Of a stretch of 64,000 bases of DNA, positions 1 through 9,623 are shown one piece after another. How positions within the stretch are numbered: the first letter of the stretch is position 1; each line of letters starts with the position of its first letter. The notes below the pieces were generated by a model. That model was not told the origin of the DNA. It was given only the letters and a program-made list of their open reading frames with translations, and made no database searches. Source of the DNA: Anaerococcus sp. AGMB09787. Lineage in GTDB: Bacteria > Bacillota > Clostridia > Tissierellales > Peptoniphilaceae. The translations under genes were made by a program, and so were the position numbers. The stretch lies in contig NZ_JAKZEY010000012.1 of assembly GCF_022808955.1 (NCBI RefSeq), positions 101,033 to 165,032 of the forward strand, read 5' to 3'.

Positions 1-1
1 T

Positions 2-2029
2 ATAACCTTTACCAACAAGGCTGCAAATGAGATGAAAGAGAGAGTGGCTAACTTACTTAGGATGGATGTTACCAACCTATGGATAGGAACTTTTCACTCT
101 ATTTGTGCCAGAATTTTGAGAATGAACATAGATAAAGTAGGCTACGATAGGAATTTTACTATATATGACACTAGTGATCAGAAATCTTTAATAAAAGAAG
201 TTATTGAAGAGCTAAATCTAAAGGATGAAATAAGCCCAAAGGAAGCTCTAAATGTCATATCAAAGGCTAAAAATAAATCCTTAGATCCGGAAGAATTTTT
301 AAGCCTAAATACCTACTATACCAAGGGTGACCTATACTATGAGATCTATAAAAAATATGAGCAAAAGAAATTCTACTACAATGCCTTGGATTTTGATGAC
401 CTTATAGGTAAGGTCTTGTACTTGTTTGAAGTTGATAAGGACACATTGGAGTACTATCAAAATAAATTCCGCTATGTCTTTGTAGACGAATACCAAGATA
501 CAAACATTAGCCAATACGAACTAATCAAATATTTTGCCAAAGGCTACAATAATGTAACCGTAGTAGGAGATGGGGACCAGTCAATTTATTCCTTTAGGGG
601 AGCTGATATATCAAATATCTTGAATTTTGAAAAGGACTTTGAGGATGCTGAAGTCATCAAACTGGAGCAAAATTATAGGTCAACATCAAAGATTCTCGAT
701 ACTGCAAACTTACTTATCAAAAACAATGAGCAAAGGAAGGATAAGTTGCTCTGGACAGCTAATGGAGATGGCGAAGATGTTATCTACAAGCCTACCAATG
801 TCGAAAGCGAGGAGTCAAAGTTTGTTGTAGATAAGGTAAATGAGCTTTTAAATGAAGGCTATTCCTACAAGGACTTTGCAATTTTATATAGGACCAATGC
901 CCAATCTAGGCCCTTTGAAGAGGCCTTTATGAAAAATCTTATCCCCTACAAGGTGATAGGTGGCCTCAAATTCTATGATAGAAAAGAAATAAAAGATGTA
1001 ATTTCCTACCTCAAAGTTTTGGTCAATCCAAAGGATGACTTGGCTTTGAAGCGTATTATTAACGTTCCTAAGAGGGGGATAGGCAATAAGTCGATTGATA
1101 ATTTGGAAGAAATAGCAAGTAAAAACAATATTTCTATTTTTGAACTAATATCTGCTCCAGAATATGAAGACCTTATTCCTCCTAGGCTAAGGAAGTTAAC
1201 TTGCAAATTCTATGAGCCACTTAGAGAAATTTATGAAAATTTACTCAAGTATAAGATAGTAGATTTAATTAATGAAGTTTTGGATAAGAGTGGCTACCTA
1301 CACATGCTAGAAAATTCTTACTCAGTTGAAGATAGGGCAAGGATTGATAATATAAACGAATTTATATCAGCTGCGTCCGAGTACCAAGAAGACAATGAAG
1401 AAGCTAGTATTTATGATTACCTAGAGAATTTATCCCTCCTATCTGAAATAGATAAGACTGATGAAAGTAAGGAATCAATATCTCTAATGACTATGCATAG
1501 TGCCAAAGGACTTGAATTCCCTGTGGTTTTTGTAGTAGGTCTTGACGAAGGACTCTTCCCAAGTAAGAGAAGTATGGATGAAGGAAATATTGAAGAAGAA
1601 CGTAGGCTCTTCTATGTGGCTATAACCAGAGCCCAAGAACGCCTATTTTTGACATCTTCTACTGCTAGGAGGTCCTATGGCAAGGTAGTTTATTATAAAC
1701 CTTCTAGGTTTGTTGATGAGATCAGACCTAATTTGACCATAGAAAATAAGACCTATAATTCCTTTGTATCTAGAGAATATGAAAAGCAAATGACAGAAGA
1801 CTTTATGAGAGAGAAGATTCGCCAGGGTGTTCTCAATAAGAAATTAGAGAAGAGAGATACGGGTGGTGAATCCTTCAAGGTTGGAGATAAGTTAGACCAT
1901 AATAAGTGGGGGAGAGGAACTGTAGTCCAGGTCAAAGAAAGCGATGAGGGAAATGAACTTGTAGTAGCCTTTGACAAGAAGGGTCTTAAGAAACTCAACC
2001 AAAATTATGCACCTATAAAGAAGGTTTGA
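2..2029 (+). CDS. pcrA: ATP-dependent DNA helicase PcrA/UvrD, 5'-truncated by the window edge
   Basis: SF1A 3'-5' DNA helicase for repair and replication-conflict resolution. The frame is open from base 2, so the gene starts outside the window; the missing part (roughly 50-60 residues by family length) would carry the Walker A loop. Visible motifs in order: motif Ia ITFTNKAANEMKERV at the edge, Walker B VFVDEYQDT, motif III GDGDQSIYSFRGAD, motif IV LEQNYRS, motif V MTMHSAKGLEFPVVF, and motif VI EERRLFYVAITRAQ. The C-terminus carries the basic, Tudor-like PcrA tail (GDKLDHNKWGRGTVVQV) that in other Firmicutes contacts RNA polymerase. It is followed by ligA after one base, the classic pcrA-ligA pair. 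Confidence 0.95.
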   Translation: MTFTNKAANEMKERVANLLRMDVTNLWIGTFHSICARILRMNIDKVGYDRNFTIYDTSDQKSLIKEVIEELNLKDEISPKEALNVISKAKNKSLDPEEFLSLNTYYTKGDLYYEIYKKYEQKKFYYNALDFDDLIGKVLYLFEVDKDTLEYYQNKFRYVFVDEYQDTNISQYELIKYFAKGYNNVTVVGDGDQSIYSFRGADISNILNFEKDFEDAEVIKLEQNYRSTSKILDTANLLIKNNEQRKDKLLWTANGDGEDVIYKPTNVESEESKFVVDKVNELLNEGYSYKDFAILYRTNAQSRPFEEAFMKNLIPYKVIGGLKFYDRKEIKDVISYLKVLVNPKDDLALKRIINVPKRGIGNKSIDNLEEIASKNNISIFELISAPEYEDLIPPRLRKLTCKFYEPLREIYENLLKYKIVDLINEVLDKSGYLHMLENSYSVEDRARIDNINEFISAASEYQEDNEEASIYDYLENLSLLSEIDKTDESKESISLMTMHSAKGLEFPVVFVVGLDEGLFPSKRSMDEGNIEEERRLFYVAITRAQERLFLTSSTARRSYGKVVYYKPSRFVDEIRPNLTIENKTYNSFVSREYEKQMTEDFMREKIRQGVLNKKLEKRDTGGESFKVGDKLDHNKWGRGTVVQVKESDEGNELVVAFDKKGLKKLNQNYAPIKKV

Positions 2030-2030
2030 T

Positions 2031-4022
2031 ATGGATAAAAAAGAACAAATTGATGAACTTATTCAAAAAATAAATAACCTTAACTATCATTATTATACTC
2101 TTGATGAACCCTTGGTTTCTGATGGTGAATATGACGAGCTTTATGATAGACTTAAAAACCTCGAAGAAGAGAGTGGATATGTCAGAGATGATTCACCGAC
2201 CCAGTATGTTGGTGGAGAAATCTTAGAGAAGTTTGAAAAGCACTACCACCTAACAAGACTTCTGTCCCAGGGCAAGGCCCAGTCTTATGAAGAGGTAGAA
2301 GACTGGATAAATAGGTCTCAAAAGATTGTCGATAATTATAATTTGACCCATGATAACAAACTTCCTGAACTAAGCTTTGTGATGGAGTATAAGTTTGATG
2401 GGCTTACCATAAACCTAACCTATGAAGATGGTAGCTTAAAAAATGCTGCAACTAGGGGAAATGGTATTGTTGGAGAAGAGGTAAAGGCTCAAGTTAAGAC
2501 GATAAGGTCAATTCCTTCGAGGATTGATGATAAGTCCCTCTTAGAGATCCAAGGAGAGGCCCTTATGCCACTATCAGAACTTAAGAGATATAATAGAGAA
2601 AATGAAACCCAGCTAAAAAATGCTAGAAATGCAGCAGCTGGGGCTATTAGAAACCTTGATCCAAAAGAGACCTACAGGAGGAGACTGACTGCTTATTTTT
2701 ATGCCCTTCCTACTAATAGCTTAAACATTAAGACAGAGATAGAAATGATAGACTTCATGGAAGAGCAGGGCTTTAAAGTTCATCCCTACCATAAATTAGT
2801 TAATTCCTACGATGAAATAATTGAGGAATTAAAGGTTATAGAGAAAGAAAGAAAAGACCTAGACATCTTGACAGATGGAGTTGTCATAAAGATTAATGAT
2901 AAGAAAACCCAGGAAGTCCTTGGTTCAACCAACAAGTTTCCACGTTGGTCCATTGCCTTTAAGTACGATGCAGAGGAATATACAACTACCTTAAAGGAAG
3001 TTAAATGGAATGTAGGTAGGACTGGCAAGGTAACACCATCTGCTATTCTTGAGCCTGTAGACTTTTCGGGAGTTACTGTAACCAGGGCAACTTTAAACAA
3101 TTATGATGATATTATAAGAAAAAAAGTCAAGATAGGATCCAAGGTATTTATTAGAAGGTCAAATGACGTAATCCCTGAAATCTTGGGGGTAGTTGATGAA
3201 AATCAACCTGGTACATTAGAAATTGAAAAGCCATCCAAGTGTCCATATTGTGGAAGTGAGCTTATTCAAGAAAATGTTCACGTAGTATGTCCAAACTCTA
3301 TATCTTGTAAACCTCAACTTCTTGCGAGGATGGAGCATTTTGTTTCTAGAAATGCTATGGATATAGAGGGTCTATCAGAAAAGACTATTGCTCAACTCAT
3401 GGATACCCTAGATATCAATGAAATAAATGATATCTACGATTTAAATTATGAAGACTTGATTGAGCTTGATAGGTTTGGAGCTAAGAAGACACAAAATCTA
3501 TTAAATGCCATAGAAGCCAGTAAGGAAGTCGACCTATCTAATTTTATATATGCGATTGGCATACCAAATGTAGGAGAAAAAACTTCCAAGGACCTGGCCA
3601 ATAAATTTAAGAACTTTGATAACTTAAGGAAGGCAAGCGTTGATGACTTGCTAGATATAGCTGATATTGGTGGTATTACAGCAGAAAATATTGTAGAATT
3701 CTTCAATGATGAAAATATAACAGCATCTATTGATAACTTACTTGCTAAGGGCATTAAAATTAAGGAAGTCGAAGGTAATAATAAGTCAAGTAAACTTGAA
3801 GGTCTAACCTTTGTCATAACAGGTAGTGTGGAAGGTTTTACAAGGGATGATATCAAGGCTCTTGTGGAGAAAAATGGAGGTAAGGTAACTACATCCGTTT
3901 CCAATAACACCGACTATCTCTTGTGTGGAGATAAGCCTGGATCTAAGCGTGATAAGGCAGAAGATCTTGGAGTAAAAATATACGAAGACCAAGAATTAGC
4001 TAAATTTTTAGCTGAACTTTAG
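2031..4022 (+). CDS. ligA: NAD+-dependent DNA ligase LigA
   Basis: Seals nicks during replication and repair using NAD+. At 663 residues it has the usual length and domain order. The adenylation domain has the K-x-D-G motif (EYKFDG, catalytic Lys about residue 121). An OB fold follows, then a four-cysteine zinc finger (Cys 404, 407, 420, 426), helix-hairpin-helix repeats, and a C-terminal BRCT domain (about 585-663) ending in the typical DYLLCGDKPGSK stretch. The start lies one base after the pcrA stop, with AAGAAGG upstream, so translation is probably coupled. gatC follows nine bases later. Nothing unusual in the active site. Confidence 0.97.
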   Translation: MDKKEQIDELIQKINNLNYHYYTLDEPLVSDGEYDELYDRLKNLEEESGYVRDDSPTQYVGGEILEKFEKHYHLTRLLSQGKAQSYEEVEDWINRSQKIVDNYNLTHDNKLPELSFVMEYKFDGLTINLTYEDGSLKNAATRGNGIVGEEVKAQVKTIRSIPSRIDDKSLLEIQGEALMPLSELKRYNRENETQLKNARNAAAGAIRNLDPKETYRRRLTAYFYALPTNSLNIKTEIEMIDFMEEQGFKVHPYHKLVNSYDEIIEELKVIEKERKDLDILTDGVVIKINDKKTQEVLGSTNKFPRWSIAFKYDAEEYTTTLKEVKWNVGRTGKVTPSAILEPVDFSGVTVTRATLNNYDDIIRKKVKIGSKVFIRRSNDVIPEILGVVDENQPGTLEIEKPSKCPYCGSELIQENVHVVCPNSISCKPQLLARMEHFVSRNAMDIEGLSEKTIAQLMDTLDINEINDIYDLNYEDLIELDRFGAKKTQNLLNAIEASKEVDLSNFIYAIGIPNVGEKTSKDLANKFKNFDNLRKASVDDLLDIADIGGITAENIVEFFNDENITASIDNLLAKGIKIKEVEGNNKSSKLEGLTFVITGSVEGFTRDDIKALVEKNGGKVTTSVSNNTDYLLCGDKPGSKRDKAEDLGVKIYEDQELAKFLAEL

Positions 4023-4030
4023 GGGGAATA

Positions 4031-4309
4031 ATGGAGAGAAAAGAAGTAGAAAAAATATATAAACTTGCCAATTTAAGTTTGGAGGGCAAGGACGCTGACA
4101 AACTCGCAGATAAATTCAATAAGGTCCTAGACTTTGTTGAAGATATTTTTGAGGTAGATACAGACGGAGTTAAAGAATTTGAGCTAATTTCAAATCACGA
4201 TGCTGCATTTAGAGAAGATAAGCAAGGCGAATCAATCAGTCGTTCTGCTGCTTTATCAAATGCTAAGGACACAGAATTAGGATTCTTTAAAATAGATTGG
4301 AAGTTGTAG
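4031..4309 (+). CDS. gatC: Asp-tRNA(Asn)/Glu-tRNA(Gln) amidotransferase subunit C
   Basis: Small subunit (92 residues) that stabilises the GatA-GatB interface in the enzyme that amidates Glu-tRNA(Gln) or Asp-tRNA(Asn). The start MERKEVEKIYKLANLSL and the central FNKVLDFVEDI segment are typical of GatC, as is the C-terminal region with FREDK. GGGGGAATA precedes the ATG. It lies between ligA and gatA in an apparently single transcript. Its identity rests on family pattern plus position ahead of gatA and gatB. Confidence 0.93.
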   Translation: MERKEVEKIYKLANLSLEGKDADKLADKFNKVLDFVEDIFEVDTDGVKEFELISNHDAAFREDKQGESISRSAALSNAKDTELGFFKIDWKL

Positions 4310-4317
4310 GAGCTATA

Positions 4318-5730
4318 ATGAATATCGAAACTTTAATAAATGATTACAAAGAGGGCAAATATTCTGTTGAAGAAGTCATCAGAACTACCCTCGATAAAAT
4401 AAAAAACGATGATTTAAATGCCTATATAAGTATTGACGAAGAAGGAGCTATAAAGAGGGCAAGAGAACTTGATGAAAAGCTTAAAAATAACGAAGAAGTA
4501 GGCAAGCTCTTTGGTCTTCCTATAGCAGTCAAAGATAATATTTCTTATGATCAAATGAAGATGACTTGTGGATCAAAGATGCTAGAGGACTTTAAACCAG
4601 TTTATAATGCGACTGTTATCGAAAATTTACTTAAGGAAGATGCTATAATTGTAGCAAAAACAAATATGGATGAATTTGCTATGGGATCTAGGGGAAAAAC
4701 TTCCTACTTTGGTCCTACCAAAAACCCACTTGATAAGGAAAGGGTAACTGGTGGATCATCATCAGGATCAGCTGCGGCTGTAGCAAGTGGGGATTTCTTG
4801 GTATCACTCGGCACTGATACAGGTGGATCTGTAAGAGGACCTGCAGCCTTCTGTAATATAGTAGGATATAAGCCAACCTATGGATTGATGTCAAGGTATG
4901 GAGTTGTATCTATGGCAAATTCCCTAGATCAAGTATCTTTGTTTGCAAAAGACATCAAAGATGTGAGAGAGCTTTCCAGTGTAGTATCTTCACCAGATGA
5001 GAAAGATATGACCTCTATTCTAGAGCTTTATGATTTTTCTAGTGAAGACTATGACTTTGCAGGTAAAAAGATTGGAATAATCGATATTGACTCAGCCATA
5101 TACGATACTATAGATGAAACTGTTAAGGAAGACTACAAGAAAGCACTTAGTGTCCTAAAATACTTGGGCGCTGACCTTGTTGATGTTGATTTTAAATATT
5201 TAAAATATGCCAACAATATTTATAATGTAGTTATGAGCAGCGAAGTTTCTTCTAATATGAGTAGGTTTGATGGACTAAGGTTTGGTCACCAAGCAGACTC
5301 CTACGAAAGCGTAGAGGAGATGTTTACTAGGTCAAGGTCAGAAGGATTTGGAGAAGAGGTTCAAAGAAGAATCGCTCTGGGTACTGTTTATTTATCAGCT
5401 AATGACGATCAAAGAATCTATAAGCAAGGACTTAAAATAAGAGCTTTAATTAAAAAAGAGCTAGAAGACTTATTAAGTGACCTAGATTTACTAGTTACCC
5501 CAACAAATATATCCTTGCCACCAAGACTTGATGATGACTATGATGATCCTCTATCCGATTTCATATCAGATGGCTTTAATGTAATAGTTAACCTTGCTGG
5601 TATGTGTGGTATATCTCTACCTGTGAGGGAGGGAATATCTGGATCTGTTCAATTTATAGCTAATAGATTTGATGATAAGAAGTTACTTAATGCAGGTGAA
5701 AGATTTTTAAGGAGTATAAATGAAAACTAA
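4318..5730 (+). CDS. gatA: Asp/Glu-tRNA amidotransferase subunit A (glutaminase)
   Basis: Amidase-signature glutaminase that releases ammonia for tRNA amidation. The ATG at 4318 is chosen because AGGAG at 4308-4312 sits just before it, overlapping the gatC stop; an in-frame ATG at 4297 would add seven residues and lies inside gatC. The Ser-cisSer-Lys triad is visible: Lys72 (AVKDN), Ser147 (GGSSSGSAAA) and nucleophile Ser171 (GTDTGGSVRGPAAF). The spacing matches the S. aureus enzyme (79/154/178) with a constant offset of seven. Length 470 residues. The stop overlaps the gatB start by 11 bases. Confidence 0.97.
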   Translation: MNIETLINDYKEGKYSVEEVIRTTLDKIKNDDLNAYISIDEEGAIKRARELDEKLKNNEEVGKLFGLPIAVKDNISYDQMKMTCGSKMLEDFKPVYNATVIENLLKEDAIIVAKTNMDEFAMGSRGKTSYFGPTKNPLDKERVTGGSSSGSAAAVASGDFLVSLGTDTGGSVRGPAAFCNIVGYKPTYGLMSRYGVVSMANSLDQVSLFAKDIKDVRELSSVVSSPDEKDMTSILELYDFSSEDYDFAGKKIGIIDIDSAIYDTIDETVKEDYKKALSVLKYLGADLVDVDFKYLKYANNIYNVVMSSEVSSNMSRFDGLRFGHQADSYESVEEMFTRSRSEGFGEEVQRRIALGTVYLSANDDQRIYKQGLKIRALIKKELEDLLSDLDLLVTPTNISLPPRLDDDYDDPLSDFISDGFNVIVNLAGMCGISLPVREGISGSVQFIANRFDDKKLLNAGERFLRSINEN

Positions 5731-7138
5731 AACAATTATAGGTTTAGAAATCCATGTGGAACTTGCCACAGAAACTAAAATGTTTTGCTCCTGTAAGAAT
5801 GAATTTGGAGCAGTGCCAAATACAAATGTATGCCCAGTATGCCTAGGTCATCCTGGAGCCCTACCACAAATGAACAAGAAGGCAGTTGAACTTGCCGTAA
5901 AAGCAGGCCTTGCCTTCAACTGTGATATAAGAAAAGACCAAAAGATGGATAGAAAGAAATATTTTTATCCAGACCTAGTTAAGGGCTACCAAATAACCCA
6001 ATATGATAAACCATATGCGACGAATGGTTCCCTAAGCTTAAATAGTGGCAAAAAAATAAGAATAGCTGAAATCCACATGGAAGAAGATACAGCCAAATCA
6101 AACCATGATGAAAATGATGCGACCCTTATGGACTATAACAGGTCAGGTGTACCACTAATAGAAATAGTTAGTGAACCAGATATGTCATCTCCTGAAGAGG
6201 CTAGGGAATATGTAGAAACCCTTGCGTCAACACTAAGGTTTTTAGATATATCAGATTGTATAATGGCCCAAGGTTCTATGCGTGTAGACGTTAATATCAA
6301 CATGGAAGATCTTGATACTGGAAAGAGAAGTGCTATAGCAGAAATTAAAAATATTAACTCAATTAAGGCCATAGAAAATGCTCTTAAATTTGAAGAAGAA
6401 AGACAAAGAATTGAGCTAGAAAAGGGTGAAATCGGCGTAAAACAAACTAGAAGGTGGGATGATGACCAAGGTCAAACCATTCACATGAGAAATAAGGAAA
6501 CTGGCAATGACTATAGATTCTCTGTGGAAGCCGATATACCAGAAATTAATCTAAGCGACGAATATATTGATAATATAAGAGATAATTTACCTGAACTTCC
6601 AAAAGACAAGAAAAAAAGATATATAGACGAATATAAGCTAAGCGAATATGATGCTAATTTACTAGCAAATGATAGAGAGCTTGCTAGCCTATTCGAAGAA
6701 ACAAACGAGCTTGTAAAGGATAGCAAGTCTGTAGCTAATTGGATATTGACAGAGCTTTCTAGGTGGCTAAATGAAGGGGAAGTATCTGTAGGAGATATGA
6801 ACCTATCAGTAGAAAATTTTGCCAAATTAATCAAGCTTTCTAACGAAAACAAGGTAAATAATAAGGTAGCCAAAAAACTTCTAAAGGAAATATTTGAAAG
6901 CGATGAAGATCCAGAAGTCTTGGCAAAGGATAGAAACCTCCTACAAATATCAGACTCATCCTTCCTAGAAGAAGTTGTAGATGAAGTATTGAAAGAAAAT
7001 CCTGAATCAATAGCAGACTTTAAGGCAGGAAAAGATAGGGCCCTAGGCTACCTAGTGGGTCAATCCATGAAGAAAACCAAGGGCAAGGGAAACCCTCAAG
7101 AAATTAATAAGCTATTACAAGAAAAACTTAGGGACTAG
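5720..7138 (+). CDS. gatB: Asp/Glu-tRNA amidotransferase subunit B
   Basis: The 472-residue subunit binds the misacylated tRNA and activates the carboxyl group with ATP. Seen directly: the N-terminal IGLEIHVEL, a zinc-type cysteine set (CSCKNEFG and CPVCLGHPG), KKYFYPDLVKGYQITQYD, EDTAKSNH and GVPLIEIVSEPD, plus a C-terminal YqeY-like helical tail. An AGGAG sits about six bases before the ATG, and the gene overlaps gatA by 11 bases, so the subunits are probably coupled. It is the last gene of the pcrA-ligA-gatCAB run; a hairpin lies about 60 bases after the stop. Confidence 0.97.
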   Translation: MKTKTIIGLEIHVELATETKMFCSCKNEFGAVPNTNVCPVCLGHPGALPQMNKKAVELAVKAGLAFNCDIRKDQKMDRKKYFYPDLVKGYQITQYDKPYATNGSLSLNSGKKIRIAEIHMEEDTAKSNHDENDATLMDYNRSGVPLIEIVSEPDMSSPEEAREYVETLASTLRFLDISDCIMAQGSMRVDVNINMEDLDTGKRSAIAEIKNINSIKAIENALKFEEERQRIELEKGEIGVKQTRRWDDDQGQTIHMRNKETGNDYRFSVEADIPEINLSDEYIDNIRDNLPELPKDKKKRYIDEYKLSEYDANLLANDRELASLFEETNELVKDSKSVANWILTELSRWLNEGEVSVGDMNLSVENFAKLIKLSNENKVNNKVAKKLLKEIFESDEDPEVLAKDRNLLQISDSSFLEEVVDEVLKENPESIADFKAGKDRALGYLVGQSMKKTKGKGNPQEINKLLQEKLRD

Positions 7139-7200
7139 GTGGATTAATTATTAAAAATCTTCTTACTTAAAAAATGATAAGGGAAAATTTATCTAATTGG

Positions 7201-7240
7201 AGAGGGCTAGTGGAGGAAAAATAACTCCCTTAGCTCTTTT
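7201..7240 (+). terminator. Probable rho-independent terminator after gatB
   Basis: An imperfect stem (AGAG, a GG bulge, CTAG, one mismatch, GGAG) closes over an A-rich loop and pairs with CTCC...TTAGCTCT, followed by only four T. The 3' placement after gatB supports a terminator, but the stem is imperfect and the T tract short. Confidence 0.45.
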
Positions 7241-7302
7241 GCTTGGATAAAGTTAGTAGGGGGATATTTAAAATAAGTGTTTTATAAGTAAAGGCAGGTT
7301 TT

Positions 7303-8499
7303 ATGATAGGTATTGATATAGTTGATATAAAGAAATTTAAAGAAAAAGGAGAGGGCTTCATACATAGAATTTTTACAGAAAAAGAAGCAACTTATGCCCT
7401 CTCAAAGAAAAATACCTATCAGACTCTAGGGGGGATATTTGCAGCCAAAGAAGCTGTTATTAAGGCCTATGGTTTAAACCTATCCTATATGGTCCATAAA
7501 AAAATCGAAATTCTCCACACAAATAGAATGCCCTATATTCAAATTAATGGCAAGGATACAAAGTGCTGCCTATCTATTAGCCATGATAACGACTATGCAG
7601 TAGCTATATGTCTAAAAAAAGAAGCTAATAATGAGATTGCTTTAGATAACAAGACCTTAAATGACTTTAAGGAACTTTTGCCTAAGAGAGAAAAAGCTAG
7701 TCATAAGGGGACCTATGGTAGGCTTGCGATTCTAGGTGGGTCTGATGGAATGACAGGCTCTATCTATCTTGCATCATCTGCTGCCCTAAGGACTGGCTCA
7801 GGCCTTGTCTACAATATAGTCCCTAGGTCTATATATGAAATTATGCAAATTAAGGCAGTAGAACAAATTATTTTGCCCCTTGCTACTTATAACATAGAGT
7901 ATGATGAAAAGAATGAAAAGCTTCTAGAGGAATATCTTTATGATAAGGATAGCCTTGTCATCGGGCCAGGCATGGGCAAAAATAAGACCCTAATTTACCT
8001 AATAGAAAAGCTAATATCTAGATTTAGTGGTACAATACTTATAGATGCTGATGGTTTAAATGCTTTATCAGGCAATCTAGATGTTATTTTAAAAAAGGAA
8101 AATATTATATTAACTCCACACCTTAAGGAATTTGAGAGATTATCAAATATTCCTATTAAGGAAATAAACAAAAATAGGGAAGATATAGCCAAAGACTTTG
8201 CGAGAAGGCACAAGGTGGTTTTGGTTTTGAAATCTGAAGAGACCCTTGTAACTGATGGTTACAAAATTTACATAAATAAATTAGGAAATCCGGGTATGGC
8301 TACTGCAGGCTCCGGAGATGTCTTAAGTGGGGTTATAGGCAGTTTATCATCTAGGTTAGAGCCTTATGATGCAGCAAGACTAGGGGTCTACCTACACTCC
8401 CTTGCAGGAGACCTAGCATCTGTAGAAGTCGGGGAAGATTCTTTAATAGCAAGTGATATCGTAAGTCATATATCTTCTGCTATTAAATATTTGAGGTAG
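7303..8499 (+). CDS. Fusion of holo-ACP synthase (AcpS) and ADP-dependent NAD(P)H-hydrate dehydratase (NnrD)
   Basis: A single 398-residue frame carrying two enzymes. Residues 1 to about 110 are AcpS, which transfers phosphopantetheine from CoA to acyl carrier protein: MIGIDIVDI with metal ligand Asp5, and GGIFAAKEAVIKAYG with Glu50. Residues about 130-398 are the ribokinase-like NnrD, which repairs hydrated NADH/NADPH: YGRLAILGGSDGMTGS, VIGPGMG, ILIDADGLNAL, ILTPHLKEF, and NPGMATAGSGDVLSGV with catalytic Asp339. The NnrE epimerase half that usually accompanies NnrD is absent. The two genes are often neighbours in Clostridia, which suggests how the fusion arose. The alr start follows two bases after the stop. 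Confidence 0.9.
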   Translation: MIGIDIVDIKKFKEKGEGFIHRIFTEKEATYALSKKNTYQTLGGIFAAKEAVIKAYGLNLSYMVHKKIEILHTNRMPYIQINGKDTKCCLSISHDNDYAVAICLKKEANNEIALDNKTLNDFKELLPKREKASHKGTYGRLAILGGSDGMTGSIYLASSAALRTGSGLVYNIVPRSIYEIMQIKAVEQIILPLATYNIEYDEKNEKLLEEYLYDKDSLVIGPGMGKNKTLIYLIEKLISRFSGTILIDADGLNALSGNLDVILKKENIILTPHLKEFERLSNIPIKEINKNREDIAKDFARRHKVVLVLKSEETLVTDGYKIYINKLGNPGMATAGSGDVLSGVIGSLSSRLEPYDAARLGVYLHSLAGDLASVEVGEDSLIASDIVSHISSAIKYLR

Positions 8500-8501
8500 C
8501 T

Positions 8502-9623
8502 ATGTTAACTAATTATATTGAAATTGATATAGATAAGATTATTGCGAACATTGAAAAAATCCATAATATAAATAAAGATGTTGATATATGTGCTGTAGTC
8601 AAGGCCAACGCTTATGGCCTAGGAGCTGTTCCTATAGCAAAGCATATAGAAAAATATGTTTCCTACTTTGCTGTAGCAAGGTTTGAAGAAGCAAGGTCTT
8701 TAAGATATTCTGGAGTCAAAAAACCAATCTTGGTTCTTGGTTATGTCAGCCCACAAGATGTTAAAAAGTGCCTGGATCTTGAAATAGAAATTTCGATTTA
8801 TGATTTATCTCTAGCTAAAGAAATTAATCGTAATTTAGATGAGATAATTAACTGCCACCTAGCTATTGACACTGGCCATAGTCGTATAGGATTTAGGTCA
8901 CATGAACTTGATAAGATAAGAGAACTTAAAAATTTAAAAAATCTCCATATTAAGGGAATATTTAGCCACTTTTCTACTGCAGATGAAGAAGACTTGACCT
9001 TTACTAAAGACCAAGAAAAAATTTTTTCAAATGTTATCACAGACTTATATGGGGACTTTGACTTTGACCTTGTTCATATAGACAATTCTGCAGGCTTTAT
9101 AAGATTGAGATCAAATTATGATATGGCTAGGATTGGGATATGTATGTATGGGCTTTATCCGTCTGACTATATGAGAGAGAGGAAGGATATCGACCTAGAC
9201 CCATGTTTCAAATTTAAGTCAATAGTTAGCCATGTAAAGGAAATTGATGAGGGAACATCTGTTTCTTATGGTAGGAGCTTTGTAGCAGATAAAAAGATGA
9301 AAATAGCTACTATACCTGTTGGCTATGCTGATGGGTATTTTAGGGCTTTTTCTAACCTTGGAGAGGTTTTAATTAAGGGGAGTCATGCAAGGGTAGTAGG
9401 TAGGGTTTGCATGGATCAAATTATGGTTGATGTTAGTAATATTGATGTAAATATAGGTGATGAGGTTATATTTTACGATGATATTTACAGAGAGGCCAAC
9501 AAAATTGCTACCATTCCTTATGAACTCATGACTGCCTTGGATATGAGAATTCCTAGACTCTATATAAAAAATAATAAAGTTGTTGAAGTTGATGATTATT
9601 TAGGAGAAATTTATGAAGATTAA
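8502..9623 (+). CDS. alr: Alanine racemase
   Basis: PLP enzyme that makes D-alanine for peptidoglycan. It has 373 residues, the normal family length. The PLP lysine lies in CAVVKANAYGLG (Lys34). The second catalytic residue is probably Tyr256 in VSYGRSF, followed by IATIPVGYADGY and RVCMDQIMVDVS, all typical of Alr. It begins two bases after the acpS-nnrD stop and ends with an 11-base overlap into mazF. The order acpS/nnrD-alr-mazF resembles the B. subtilis acpS-alr-ndoA locus, except that the antitoxin gene is missing. Confidence 0.97.
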   Translation: MLTNYIEIDIDKIIANIEKIHNINKDVDICAVVKANAYGLGAVPIAKHIEKYVSYFAVARFEEARSLRYSGVKKPILVLGYVSPQDVKKCLDLEIEISIYDLSLAKEINRNLDEIINCHLAIDTGHSRIGFRSHELDKIRELKNLKNLHIKGIFSHFSTADEEDLTFTKDQEKIFSNVITDLYGDFDFDLVHIDNSAGFIRLRSNYDMARIGICMYGLYPSDYMRERKDIDLDPCFKFKSIVSHVKEIDEGTSVSYGRSFVADKKMKIATIPVGYADGYFRAFSNLGEVLIKGSHARVVGRVCMDQIMVDVSNIDVNIGDEVIFYDDIYREANKIATIPYELMTALDMRIPRLYIKNNKVVEVDDYLGEIYED

